The notes beneath the pieces are model-generated. The model ran no database searches and was not told the origin of the DNA. It saw only the letters and a list, made by a program, of their open reading frames with translations. 49,314 nucleotides of DNA from Bacillota bacterium. Lineage in GTDB: Bacteria > Bacillota > Bacilli > Alicyclobacillales > SLC66. Shown one piece after another: positions 24,656 to 33,519 of this stretch (its first letter is position 1; each line of letters opens with the position of its first letter). Both the position numbers and the translations under genes were made by a program. The stretch spans positions 4,306-53,619 of the forward strand of contig JAKACV010000014.1 in assembly GCA_021821085.1 (NCBI GenBank), written 5' to 3'.

Positions 24656-26824
24656 ATGGCCACCATACAGATTCGAGGAACGGCGGAGAAGTTTCTGGTG
24701 AAGTCAGAGCGTGGGTATGCGGTATTGCGCTTGCGCTTGGCAAATGATGAGACGGTACGAGCTGTCGGGACGTTGTCTGAGATTGCGCTTGGTGCAGAAT
24801 GTGAATTGATCGGGCATTATCGCCTTCATGCGGAATATGGCAGGGAATTTCATGTTGATTCTTTTCGAACACAGGCGCCGGCGAGTGAGCTTGGCATTGT
24901 ACGTTTTTTGGCGAGTGGTCGTTTTAAAGGGATAGGTGAGAAGACGGCCACGCGTATTGTTGCTCATCTAGGCGTGGGAACACTCGATATTTTGCGAGAA
25001 CAACCAGATGAGATTGCCAAGGTGCCAGGGATGACGGCCAAACGCGCGAAAGGAATCATCGATGCGTTTAAACAGCAGGAAGACGTCGCTAAACTGGGGG
25101 CTTTTTTTCGTGAACACGGTCTGCCTTTGCATTTGGCAGACAAGGTCGTTTCACAGTTTGGCAGTGGGAGTACGGCGATGGATGTCGTGTTGTCTCATCC
25201 GTTTCAATTGGTGGAGGATGTTGCGGGGATTGGGTTTAAGACCGCTGATGAGATAGCTCGCGCGGTTGGCATACAAGAAAATGATCCGGATCGCATGGAT
25301 GCAGCGCTTTTGCATACACTCAGAGAGGCTCAGGATGAAGGACATCTGTATTTGCCTCATGCGGATTGGATCGCGCGCGCTGCAAAGTTGGTGGGGGTGT
25401 CTCACGAAGACTTGGCTGTCTCTGGTGCGCATATTGTGGCGAGCGGTCGTGTTATTTTTGACCAAATTGAAAATGAATTACTCGTTTATTTGCCGCGATT
25501 ATATCGTATGGAGAAAAACATCGCACATCGCTTGCAGGAGTTAGTACGGTCGATGAAGAGAGATTCGAACCTCCATGCTTCTGAGGCAGTAAGTGAAGTT
25601 CAAGATGATCTTTTGACACCATTACAGCGTCAGGCAGCACATGCGATTTTTACACATTCGTTGGTCGTTTTAACAGGTGGACCGGGTACGGGGAAGACGA
25701 CGACGGTGCGACATGTTGTTGCCACTGCGGTGAAGCAGATGCAACGTGTAGTTTTGTGTGCTCCGACTGGTCGGGCCGCGAAAAGACTAGCGGAAAGCAC
25801 AGGACAATCCGCATTAACGATTCATCGCTTGCTCGAAGTGGGGAAACAAGGCAATGGTCATTACGGATTTGCCAGAGATCGATCGAATCGGGTAGAGGGG
25901 GATCTCTTTATCGTCGACGAGGCGTCGATGGTGGACGCGCCACTTTTCTCGAACTTGCTTGATGCGTTACCAGACCATGCACATTTATTGTTGGTGGGAG
26001 ATCCCTGGCAACTACCATCCGTTGGACCTGGGCAAATTTTACGAGATGTGATTGATTCAGGACTTGGCGTGGTATATGAATTGCAACTCGTCTTTCGACA
26101 GGCAGCACAAAGTACGATTACACTGGCTGCACATGAGGTTCGCAAGGGGAATCGCCCTGCGTTTGAAAAGTCGCACGATACAGACTACTATTTTATTGAG
26201 GAAGAGGATCCGCAAAAGGCAGCTGCACTTGTGATCGATCTAGCAGCACGAAGGTTACCCGATTATTTACATCTTGATGCGCGTAGCGGTGTGCAGGTGT
26301 TGTCGCCTATGCGAAAGGGTTACTGTGGCACGGAGCGCTTAAATGAGGCACTCAGTGAGCGTATTTTGTCAGAGACAAAACGGATATTGCAAGTTGGACC
26401 ACGTATGTTTCGCGTTGGGGATAAAGTGATGAATACAAAGAATGACTATGAACGGGATATTTATAACGGGGATATTGGATTTGTAAGTGATGTGCACGAG
26501 GATGGATTGACGTTTCGTGTTGGACTCTCGACGGAGGCGCACGAGGTGATGCTCACACGGACGGAATGTAGTCAACTTACACATGCGTATGCGGTGTCTG
26601 TGCATAAGAGTCAAGGGAGTGAGTATCCATGTGTCGTTCTACCGCTTATGCGGGAGCACGCAGTCATGCTGTATCGGCAACTTCTCTATACGGCGATGAC
26701 GCGCGCCCAATCTTTACTTGTTATTGTTGGGTCGCCACGCGCGTTTGATATGGCGTTGCGCCGTGTGGATACTGCCAAACGCTACACTCGACTGACTTAT
26801 CGATTGCGTTTTGAGTTGCCTTGA
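24656..26824 (+). CDS. recD2: RecD2-type ATP-dependent DNA helicase (YrrC family)
   Basis: 722 aa. An N-terminal OB-like domain (1-80), a region with helix-hairpin-helix motifs (about 85-200, GIGEKTATRIV, KVPGMTAKRAKGI, VAGIGFKTADEIA) and an SF1 helicase core. Walker A is GGPGTGKTT at 341-349 (Lys347), and Walker B is FIVDEASMVD. The core also shows LVGDPWQLPSVGPG and the C-terminal KSQGSEYPCVVLP and YTAMTRAQ. RecD2 is a 5'-3' helicase separate from RecBCD, linked to replication-fork repair and mismatch repair in Bacillus and Deinococcus. The SD before ATG 24656 is weak, so translation probably depends on coupling to phoU. Its place between phoU and phoP-phoR is unusual. Confidence 0.95.
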   Translation: MATIQIRGTAEKFLVKSERGYAVLRLRLANDETVRAVGTLSEIALGAECELIGHYRLHAEYGREFHVDSFRTQAPASELGIVRFLASGRFKGIGEKTATRIVAHLGVGTLDILREQPDEIAKVPGMTAKRAKGIIDAFKQQEDVAKLGAFFREHGLPLHLADKVVSQFGSGSTAMDVVLSHPFQLVEDVAGIGFKTADEIARAVGIQENDPDRMDAALLHTLREAQDEGHLYLPHADWIARAAKLVGVSHEDLAVSGAHIVASGRVIFDQIENELLVYLPRLYRMEKNIAHRLQELVRSMKRDSNLHASEAVSEVQDDLLTPLQRQAAHAIFTHSLVVLTGGPGTGKTTTVRHVVATAVKQMQRVVLCAPTGRAAKRLAESTGQSALTIHRLLEVGKQGNGHYGFARDRSNRVEGDLFIVDEASMVDAPLFSNLLDALPDHAHLLLVGDPWQLPSVGPGQILRDVIDSGLGVVYELQLVFRQAAQSTITLAAHEVRKGNRPAFEKSHDTDYYFIEEEDPQKAAALVIDLAARRLPDYLHLDARSGVQVLSPMRKGYCGTERLNEALSERILSETKRILQVGPRMFRVGDKVMNTKNDYERDIYNGDIGFVSDVHEDGLTFRVGLSTEAHEVMLTRTECSQLTHAYAVSVHKSQGSEYPCVVLPLMREHAVMLYRQLLYTAMTRAQSLLVIVGSPRAFDMALRRVDTAKRYTRLTYRLRFELP

Positions 26825-26887
26825 TGGTAATGCCAATGTGTAACGATAGCTAGCGCTAGAAAAACTACTGAGGGGTAGGGCGATCTT

Positions 26888-27598
26888 GTGACAGAGCGAG
26901 TGCTTGTGGTCGATGATGAGGAAGCAATTCGAACGCTTGTGGAGTACAATTTGCGCATGGCTGGCTACGAGGTGGAGACGGCGCAAGAAGGCCTTATGGC
27001 ACTCGAGATGATTGCGAAGGGGAATTTTGATTTGCTCGTACTTGACTTGATGCTCCCTGGGGTCGATGGCCTAGAACTTTGTAAGCGACTACGCCAAGCG
27101 AATTCTAAGGTTCCCATTATTATGTTGACAGCCCGTGGGGAAGAAATTGATCGCGTGCTAGGTCTTGAAATGGGTGCAGATGATTATGTGACGAAACCGT
27201 TTAGCCCACGTGAATTGGTGGCGCGAGTGCGTGCTGTATTGCGACGCAAGGCAGATGAGCCGGCGGCTCCTGTATCGATTGTAGGCGAAGGTGAGTTATA
27301 TCGTGTCGGGGATGTTGTTTTGGACTCTGGGCGGTACGAGGTAATCGTTCGCAATGAATTAATTGAACTGACCCCTAGAGAATTTGAACTATTGCATTAT
27401 TTATTGAAAAATCTAGATCGCGTCGTGAGTCGTGATCAACTCCTTGATGGTGTCTGGGGATATGAATACGCGGGAGATACGCGTCTTGTTGATGTGCATA
27501 TTAGCCATCTGCGTGACAAGATTGAGGCAGATCCGAAAAATCCACGTTATATTAAGACGGTGCGAGGTGTCGGCTATAAGTTTGTCCGAGGGGAGTAA
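26888..27598 (+). CDS. phoP: PhoP-type OmpR-family response regulator
   Basis: 236 aa from GTG 26888, behind GGGGTAGGG. Receiver domain at 1-120 with the acidic pocket DDEE (9-12) and phosphoacceptor Asp53 in LVLDLMLPG, Thr and Lys in MLTARG and TKPFSPREL. Winged-helix DNA-binding domain at about 140-236 (LTPREFELLHYLLKNLDRVVSR ... VDVHISHLRDKIE ... TVRGVGYKF). The length and sequence fit PhoP/WalR/YycF-like regulators. PhoP is preferred over WalR because phoU lies nearby and the paired kinase follows with a 6-nt gap. Walk operons normally carry yycH/yycI, which are absent. Confidence 0.9.
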   Translation: MTERVLVVDDEEAIRTLVEYNLRMAGYEVETAQEGLMALEMIAKGNFDLLVLDLMLPGVDGLELCKRLRQANSKVPIIMLTARGEEIDRVLGLEMGADDYVTKPFSPRELVARVRAVLRRKADEPAAPVSIVGEGELYRVGDVVLDSGRYEVIVRNELIELTPREFELLHYLLKNLDRVVSRDQLLDGVWGYEYAGDTRLVDVHISHLRDKIEADPKNPRYIKTVRGVGYKFVRGE

Positions 27599-27604
27599 GT
27601 GCAT

Positions 27605-28906
27605 GTGACATGGATGAGCATCGCGCCATGGGTTGGCGCTGGGGTCATTTGTTTCGTGCTGGTCGCTTATGGTGCTTACCGCGAACGGCGGATCGTTACT
27701 GTGCAAAGAGCGCTGATCCAAGTGCTAGATGCGGCAATCGGCGGCTCTGAATTGCCTGCCCGTGTAGTTGCAGACGGGCGTTCGTTGCAACTTGTTTCAC
27801 GCGTCTATGAGATGGCAGGACTGCTTCGTGAAACGCGGGAAGAGACGATGCAAGAGCGCAGCAAGCTTGAAGGGATCATGGAACCGCTTGTGAGTGGCGT
27901 GATTGTGATTGATCGGGCAGGGAAAATCGTATTAGTGAATGCGGCTGTGCAACGTCTTTTAAACCTCGGTGAGGATGATATGGTTGGACGATGGCACTGG
28001 GAGGCAGGGCACCATTATGGACTTGCGTCTTTGGTGGATGAAGCGATTGCCTACGGCGTTGTACAAAAACGGGAGGTTCAACTGCACAAGCCGCACGAAT
28101 TGACGATTGAAGCGCACGTGACGCCGATTAAGCAGTCAAATGGTGCGATTGCGGGTGCCGTCGTGCTCTTGCACGATGTCAGTGAATGGCGTCGTTTGGA
28201 GCGCATGCGCAGTGACTTTGTGGCCAACGTTTCGCACGAGTTGCGGACACCGATTACTGCATTAAAAGGGTTCGCAGAAACGCTGCTTGACGGTGCACTG
28301 CTCGATCAGGCGACAGCGCGTCAATTTGTCCAAATTATGCAGGATGAGGCGGATCGCATTGGTCGTCTTGTCGAGGATTTGCTTGATTTATCGCGGATCG
28401 AGGCGAAGCAAATCGATCTCCATCTTGCTCCTGTAGAAGCAGCATGGATCATGCAGCGTGTTGTTGACACTTTCTCTGGACAAGCAGCGGATGTGGGGGT
28501 TGCGCTGGCACAAGAGGTTGTTGGACGAGGATCGCTCATTGCTTTAGTCGATAGTGACCGCTTGCGTCAGGTACTGATTAATCTTGTCAATAATGCATTG
28601 CAGTTTACTCCGGCAGGCGGACGAATTACGCTTTCGGCTGAACGCAAGGGTGATCGAATTGTGTTTGCCGTACAGGATTCGGGCGTGGGGATTCCGCCGG
28701 CAGACGCGCAACGAGTATTTGAACGCTTCTATCGCGTAGATAAGACGCGCAGTCGCCAATCTGGCGGTACAGGGTTAGGGCTAGCGATTGTCAAACATTT
28801 GGTGGAATCACATGGTGGGCATGTGGGTGTTTATTCAGAGGTAGGTAAAGGCAGTCGCTTTTTCTTTGATGTCGCGTGTGTTGAGACAGATACGGATGAT
28901 GTGTGA
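27605..28906 (+). CDS. phoR: PhoR-type sensor histidine kinase
   Basis: 433 aa from GTG 27605, which is 9 nt after GAGGGGAG; GTG 27599 directly follows the phoP stop and is too near the SD. One N-terminal membrane helix (APWVGAGVICFVLVAYGAY) with no extracellular sensor loop, then a PAS domain at about 85-195. HisKA has His211 in FVANVSHELRTP. The ATPase domain has VLINLVNNALQFTP, DSGVGI and GGTGLGLAIVKHL. Classical B. subtilis PhoR has a second helix and an external domain, so this short form probably senses internally, through PAS and PhoU/Pst contacts (inference). Confidence 0.88.
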   Translation: MTWMSIAPWVGAGVICFVLVAYGAYRERRIVTVQRALIQVLDAAIGGSELPARVVADGRSLQLVSRVYEMAGLLRETREETMQERSKLEGIMEPLVSGVIVIDRAGKIVLVNAAVQRLLNLGEDDMVGRWHWEAGHHYGLASLVDEAIAYGVVQKREVQLHKPHELTIEAHVTPIKQSNGAIAGAVVLLHDVSEWRRLERMRSDFVANVSHELRTPITALKGFAETLLDGALLDQATARQFVQIMQDEADRIGRLVEDLLDLSRIEAKQIDLHLAPVEAAWIMQRVVDTFSGQAADVGVALAQEVVGRGSLIALVDSDRLRQVLINLVNNALQFTPAGGRITLSAERKGDRIVFAVQDSGVGIPPADAQRVFERFYRVDKTRSRQSGGTGLGLAIVKHLVESHGGHVGVYSEVGKGSRFFFDVACVETDTDDV

Positions 28907-28986
28907 GTGACAAGAGCCGCGTGTATGCGGGTTGCTTTTGTGTGGAGAAGGGTTAAAACAGGTAGATGTGGTGGCGGTGGATATGA

Positions 28987-29014
28987 GGAGACTGGATTTG
29001 TGCAGTCTCCTTTT
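28987..29014 (+). terminator. rho-independent terminator after phoR
   Basis: GGAGACTG / CAGTCTCC stem (28987-28994, 29003-29010) followed by TTTT, 80 bp after the phoR stop. Confidence 0.85.
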
Positions 29015-29033
29015 GCGTGTGAGCTGTCGTGCA

Positions 29034-29061
29034 TTGACGCAGAAGGGACCTGTGATATGAT
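29034..29061 (+). promoter_or_regulatory. sigma-A promoter of degV
   Basis: TTGACG (29034-29039), 16-bp spacer, TATGAT (29056-29061). The leader before the GTG start is about 100 nt, with no recognised element in it. Confidence 0.68.
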
Positions 29062-29166
29062 ACATTCAAACTAAGATTGGATGTCACGGTCTATATGCCT
29101 GGAGCAGTTGCTGTGATGCCTGTATGATCTATCTGTACGAAGATTCATATGAAGAGGTGAGCTTTT

Positions 29167-30006
29167 GTGCGCATCGCGATTGTCACGGATAGTACGGCTG
29201 ATCTCTCGAAGGAAGAAGCGCATCGCCATGAAATAACGGTCGTGCCGTTGCATGTGATTTTTGGCGAGCAGTCGTACCGCGATGGCGTTGATCTGACAGC
29301 GTCTGAGTTTTATGGAAAACTTATCATCGAAAAGAATCTCCCTACAACTTCGCAACCATCTGTAGGGGATTTTGTAGAGGTTTTTTCGCGATTACTGGAG
29401 AACCACGATGCGATTATGGGCATTTTCATCAGTTCAGAACTCAGCGGTACTGTGCGTGCCGCGGAGACGGCGAGGGGTCTTGTCGCTGGCGATATTACCA
29501 TTATTGATTCGGAGATGGTTGCTTATGCGCTTGGAATCCAAGTTGTAGAAGCGGTCAAGTTAGCGAAGTCAGGATCCACTGTTGCGCAGATTTGCGCGCG
29601 TCTTGATGAGGTGCGCGCTCGTACAAGTGCCTACTTCGTGGTTGCATCGCTTGACTATTTACGGCGTGGGGGGCGAATTGGCGGCGGGGCTGCCGTGGTT
29701 GGCACTTTGTTGCAGATTAAACCTGTACTGATGTTGCGCGATAAGCGCATCGATGTCTATGAGAAGGTTCGTACGCATAAAAAGGCTCTCGAGTTGTTGC
29801 TGCAGCGATTTGTGGATGAAGCGCAACATAAGTCATACGTGTATGGTGCGGTCGTTCATAGTGCAGCGCTCGATCAAGGGGCTGCTTTGCAAGCCACGAT
29901 TCTTGAAAGAGTCCCACAAGCTGATTTGCGATTAATCGAACTTGACCCTGTTGTTGGTGTTCACGTTGGCCCTGGTGTGTTAGCGCTCATTTATCACGTA
30001 GAGTAG
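29167..30006 (+). CDS. degV: DegV family fatty-acid-binding protein
   Basis: 279 aa from GTG 29167, behind AAGAGGTG. The DegV N-terminal motif VTDSTADLS, the lipid-contacting TTSQPSVGDF and the ISSELSGT and RGGRI segments are all present, and length is normal. DegV/FakB proteins hold a fatty acid and present it to the kinase FakA for phosphorylation, feeding exogenous fatty acids to phospholipid synthesis. No fakA gene is nearby. In other Bacillota degV often lies near comF, as it does here. The gene is followed by a 10-bp tandem array and then comFC, with no terminator visible between them. Confidence 0.95.
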   Translation: MRIAIVTDSTADLSKEEAHRHEITVVPLHVIFGEQSYRDGVDLTASEFYGKLIIEKNLPTTSQPSVGDFVEVFSRLLENHDAIMGIFISSELSGTVRAAETARGLVAGDITIIDSEMVAYALGIQVVEAVKLAKSGSTVAQICARLDEVRARTSAYFVVASLDYLRRGGRIGGGAAVVGTLLQIKPVLMLRDKRIDVYEKVRTHKKALELLLQRFVDEAQHKSYVYGAVVHSAALDQGAALQATILERVPQADLRLIELDPVVGVHVGPGVLALIYHVE

Positions 30007-30092
30007 TCTATAGCGATGGGATAAGCCTCTTGCTGCAATACGCGCGACGCAAATGGCAGGGAACGAGTCTGGCGATGTACGGCTATTCGGCG

Positions 30093-30229
30093 AAAGGGGC
30101 AGGAAGGGGCAGGAAGGGGCAGGAAGGGGCAGGAAGGGGCAGGAAGGGGCAGGAAGGGGCAGGAAGGGGCAGGAAGGGGCAGGAAGGGGCAGGAAGGGGC
30201 AGGAAGGGGCAGGAAGGGGCAGGAAGGGA
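30093..30229. repeat. 10-bp G-rich tandem array between degV and comFC
   Basis: Twelve perfect copies of AGGAAGGGGC run from 30101 to 30220, with partial copies at both edges (30093-30100 and 30221-30229). The array fills half of the 278-bp degV-comFC gap and ends 55 bp before the comFC start. Every unit brings a GGGG tract on the plus (RNA-like) strand and an AGGA core similar to an SD. The unit length equals about one DNA helical turn. The rest of the gap shows no gene. Confidence 0.97.
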
Positions 30230-30284
30230 ATGGCGTACACTTTTGTACACATTTTTGATCCAAAAACAAAGGTGATGAGAGTGT

Positions 30285-31217
30285 ATGGGACGATTTGATC
30301 CGATTTATGATCTGCTCTTTCCAACGCCAGCAACTTGTCCGCTTTGTGGATCTGTGTTAAGGCATACGCCAAATAGCGCGTTGTTTCCAGCAAGATTATG
30401 CGGTCGCTGTCAGGCGGGGATTCTTGAACATACGTCAGGCTTTTGCCGCGTCTGTGGACGTGTGGGTGAAGGTGGCTTATGTAAAGATTGTGCACGCACG
30501 CCGCATCAGTTTTTGGAGGCGAGAGCTTTTGGACGCTATGAGGGGACATTGGAACAGGCGATAAAAGGGCTCAAGTATCAAGGTGATCGCAGGTTGATTC
30601 CGATTCTTGGGGAATGGGTGATGGAGGCCTATCTCAGACATTTTGGCCATGCGCGCGACCACTTGATCGTACCGATTCCCATGCATGCAAAGAAGCAGTT
30701 GCGGCGTGGATTTAACCAAGCGGAGGTCATCGCTTTTTATGTCGTAAAACGATTGCGTCTTCCGAGTGCGAATGTTCTTTTGAAAGTGTCGCCGAGCGAC
30801 AGTCAAACTACGCATTCGCGGCAGGAACGGATCCAGTCATTGCGCGGTGCGTTTGTGTTAAATGATTCGCAAACTCTCACTTATAATCGTTTCGCCGATC
30901 AACTCCTTACCCGTTATCACGAACTCATGGTCTCTGCAGAAACGCAGAGCGCAAGAAAGCAGCAGATCCATCAATCGCTTGCAGAGCGGGCGCTACAGCG
31001 AAGAGATAGGGAGAGGCGTGGAGTAGCTTGGATTTCTCGCTTCCTACCTATAACTGCGCGAAAAGGAGCTGTAAAAACTGTTCAGGAGCTTGTACATGGG
31101 CAGTCGATTTTACTGATCGACGATGTCCTTACCACAGGTGGTACGGCCGATGCTTGCGCAGAAGTTCTTTATCACGCTGGCGCGGTCAGCGTGAATGTAC
31201 TCACTGTGGCGCGCTAG
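30285..31217 (+). CDS. comFC: ComFC-like phosphoribosyltransferase-fold competence protein
   Basis: 310 aa from ATG 30285, behind AAAGGTGAT. Two CxxC zinc-knuckle pairs occur near the N-terminus (CPLC, CGRC, CRVC, CKDC), followed by the ComF core (YEGTLEQAIKGLKYQGD, IPIPMHAKKQLRRGFNQAE, QERIQSLRGAF). The C-terminal PRPP-loop motif is ILLIDDVLTTGGTA. ComFC assists natural transformation together with the ComFA translocase. About 70-80 residues, rich in Gln and Arg, are inserted between RGAFVLND and the PRPP loop; typical ComFC is 220-240 aa. comFA is not in the window. The 3' end overlaps the convergent glycosyltransferase gene by 17 bp. Confidence 0.93.
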   Translation: MGRFDPIYDLLFPTPATCPLCGSVLRHTPNSALFPARLCGRCQAGILEHTSGFCRVCGRVGEGGLCKDCARTPHQFLEARAFGRYEGTLEQAIKGLKYQGDRRLIPILGEWVMEAYLRHFGHARDHLIVPIPMHAKKQLRRGFNQAEVIAFYVVKRLRLPSANVLLKVSPSDSQTTHSRQERIQSLRGAFVLNDSQTLTYNRFADQLLTRYHELMVSAETQSARKQQIHQSLAERALQRRDRERRGVAWISRFLPITARKGAVKTVQELVHGQSILLIDDVLTTGGTADACAEVLYHAGAVSVNVLTVAR

Positions 31218-33114
31218 GGGTACTATGTGGTCGGACGTCTTGCTTGTCTACAAGGGATGATAATGATTCAAGTAACTCTGATTCCGGGAACAAGGCTGTT
31301 CCTTCTAATAGAAGTTGGCGTACCGTTTGCAGGTCATGCTGTGCCCATGCAAGATTGCACGCTGTAACTATTTGTGTGACGGTAGATTGAAAGGTGCGCG
31401 CTTTTTTTAGCCAAAATGCCCCAACGCTGTACTGGTGCTCTTGCAAAGCACGAAGCGCTCTCATTTCACATTGCCAGACAGAGTCGCCAATCCAATTGAC
31501 CTGTACCAACACATGCCTGATGGGTGAATATTTAAGCTGAATCCATACGGCATGAAGATCGATGGCCTGAGCAATGTGGTTTCGCACATAACATTCTGCC
31601 CGCATAGCAATCAGTTCGCTAATGATGGGCGCGATGGCCCACGTAGTTTGTGGATTGACCTGGAACGTTTGATCTACATGTAGCAAATACTGCCCGCGTA
31701 TCCCCCCTTTTTGTAAGGATGCAAGAGCATATTCCATCAGCCCATGTTCTAACTCGTACACCCCTAGTAAGAGCCAGGTGACCTCACATGGATATGTCTC
31801 CACGTAATTACGCAGTACGTTATATCCTTTAGAAAGACGTGTCGCCATCCTCGCACGATGAGTGGCCTCTGTTTCACCAAAAGCGATGACAGCCCGATCT
31901 ATTACCTCAGATGCACCAGAGAATCCAGCGAGTACATAAGCCTCGGCATAATTGTTATATGAATGTTGCGTCCATAGTCGCGTTTCAAAATGTTCATATA
32001 GGAATAGAGGGTCATCGGGAGCTAGCAGCACGATCGGTGCTATCGCGGCTTCGTAAGCGGTATTTTCCTGAAATGATTGCAAAAACCAGCGTCTCGCGTT
32101 TAAGTCGTCGCCTAGCAACGCCCATGCTATGCCCAGGTCGTAAGCGGCAAGATATGTACCTGATCCTTCCACCGACTCTACTAAACTTGGTGGGGTATCT
32201 CCTTGTGAGCGGCAGGTCATAAGCACTTGTACTGCTCTTGCAACTTCATTATTTTGGAGGAGAAATCCCGCATACCGACGTAAAAGGTCTGTGTACCATG
32301 GGAAGTTGTGAATCGCTTCGCGTGCGGTTAGCAGGGCCTGTTCTCTCTGACCTAGCTCCCATTCAATGCTCATCAGGTTCAGTACAATTCGGGGAGTGAA
32401 ATTTGGCCACGTATGTTGTGCAGTCTGCTTAATATCCTGCCAGGTAGTCACCGCAAGATGGTACGCTTTTTCCCAATCACGCTGCATCATGTATTCGACG
32501 ATTAAATTTGAACATTGGAATATATTAGAACGATCATCACTTAGTGCAGACTCTAAAAGTGTGGTGTTGCGTATCGATTTTGATCGTTGCGCGAGAAATT
32601 CATCTGTGTATCCTAAGTGGTGTAGTGTTAGATCAAATGCAACTACTGGTTTTCCGCTCTGCCATACGGAATCTGCGATTTGTTCGTGGATTGCTCCAGA
32701 ATATAGGTGTCCACGGCGAAATAAGCGCATCACCCGAATCGGAATTGCGCTTGTAAAGTGAGTGAGGGATCCAAGGTAGCTCTTTGAAATGATAAAAATT
32801 CCTTCTGCATCAGTCTTCATAAGAAATTCGCGTAAGGGAAGTTTTTCGTGCCGATCCACATACTCATCCGCGTCGATCACTAAGATAAAGTCGCCTTTCG
32901 CATAACGTAGTGATTCGTTGCGAGCAGCGGCAAAGTCGTTATCCCATGCATAGGTGTATATTTTACAGTGAAATTCTTTCGCAATCTCAATCGTTCCGTC
33001 CGTAGAGCCTGTATCAACTAAGATGATTTCATCAGCAATGTCCTGTAGGGATTCCAGGCATTTGCGTAAAGTGAGTATCTCATTTTTAACTATTAAGCAT
33101 GCAGAGAGTAACAA
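31201..33114 (-). CDS. GT2 glycosyltransferase with TPR domain, probably flagellin-modifying (copy A)
   Basis: 637 aa from TTG 33114. The N-terminal about 230 residues are a GT-A family 2 domain: LSACLIVKNE, DEIILVDTGSTDGT and metal-binding DADE in VIDADEY, with AWDNDFAAARN. The rest is helical with TPR-like repeats. The plan matches TPR-bearing GT2 enzymes that sugar-modify proteins, such as the SunS group. Its position, last in a late flagellar gene block right behind fliS, makes flagellin the likely acceptor (inference); donor sugar unknown. It is a paralogue of the gene at 33516-35438. Its last 17 bases overlap comFC on the opposite strand, with no terminator seen. Confidence 0.85.
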   Translation of the reverse strand: MLLSACLIVKNEILTLRKCLESLQDIADEIILVDTGSTDGTIEIAKEFHCKIYTYAWDNDFAAARNESLRYAKGDFILVIDADEYVDRHEKLPLREFLMKTDAEGIFIISKSYLGSLTHFTSAIPIRVMRLFRRGHLYSGAIHEQIADSVWQSGKPVVAFDLTLHHLGYTDEFLAQRSKSIRNTTLLESALSDDRSNIFQCSNLIVEYMMQRDWEKAYHLAVTTWQDIKQTAQHTWPNFTPRIVLNLMSIEWELGQREQALLTAREAIHNFPWYTDLLRRYAGFLLQNNEVARAVQVLMTCRSQGDTPPSLVESVEGSGTYLAAYDLGIAWALLGDDLNARRWFLQSFQENTAYEAAIAPIVLLAPDDPLFLYEHFETRLWTQHSYNNYAEAYVLAGFSGASEVIDRAVIAFGETEATHRARMATRLSKGYNVLRNYVETYPCEVTWLLLGVYELEHGLMEYALASLQKGGIRGQYLLHVDQTFQVNPQTTWAIAPIISELIAMRAECYVRNHIAQAIDLHAVWIQLKYSPIRHVLVQVNWIGDSVWQCEMRALRALQEHQYSVGAFWLKKARTFQSTVTQIVTACNLAWAQHDLQTVRQLLLEGTALFPESELLESLSSLVDKQDVRPHSTPSAPQ

Positions 33115-33156
33115 CGATACACATCCTTTAAGTCGTCCCGCTGGGTAAACAAGTCT

Positions 33157-33519
33157 TTATTGATAGCGTACCTGAATCCACGTCTTTGCCCAGCTTTCCC
33201 AGAATTCGAGCATCGAATCGTAGCCTTCAGCTACTTTGTCTAGATCAAGATACCATGAAACTGCCATATTGTAATAGAAAATATAGGTTGCTTCGGCATA
33301 AGACGAAACTTCTAGATTTGGATTAAGTGATGACCGTAAGAATGTGAGGATATCCTCCATTTGAATAATATAATCATGCGCCTGTGGGATATCGCCTTGT
33401 TCAGCGCATTGGCGGGTTTGTCGTGTAAGGAAAGCTCCACGTTCATGCAATTGTGCCAGTTTAATAGGCAGTGGAGCCGTTAGAACAGATTGTTGGCGAT
33501 ATACATCAGATGCATTCAC
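33157..33519 (-). CDS. fliS: flagellin export chaperone FliS
   Basis: 120 aa from GTG 33519, behind AAGGAGT. The four-helix FliS pattern is recognisable: VYRQQSVLTAPLPIKLAQLHE near the N-terminus (compare YQxxxVxTASPxKLLLMLYD), then AHDYIIQMEDILTFLRSSLN and a C-terminal WESWAKTWIQV. FliS binds the C-terminal helix of unpolymerised flagellin in the cytosol and keeps it export-ready. It is divergent (LHERG in place of LYDG). Its start overlaps the stop of the glycosyltransferase upstream by 4 nt (GTGA), so the two are translationally coupled. It lies 42 bp before the second glycosyltransferase, an unusual location for fliS, which normally follows fliD. Confidence 0.85.
   Translation of the reverse strand: MNASDVYRQQSVLTAPLPIKLAQLHERGAFLTRQTRQCAEQGDIPQAHDYIIQMEDILTFLRSSLNPNLEVSSYAEATYIFYYNMAVSWYLDLDKVAEGYDSMLEFWESWAKTWIQVRYQ

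Noticed and set aside
26850-26859. CTAGCGCTAG palindrome before phoP as a PhoP box
   Set aside because: PhoP boxes are direct TTAACA-like repeats; a single 10-bp palindrome is easily found by chance.
29980-30549. Minus-strand and plus-strand open frames through the 10-bp array (Pro/Cys- or Gly/Arg-rich repeats)
   Set aside because: They exist only because the repeat has no stop codons; no SD or homology, and they run over degV and comFC.
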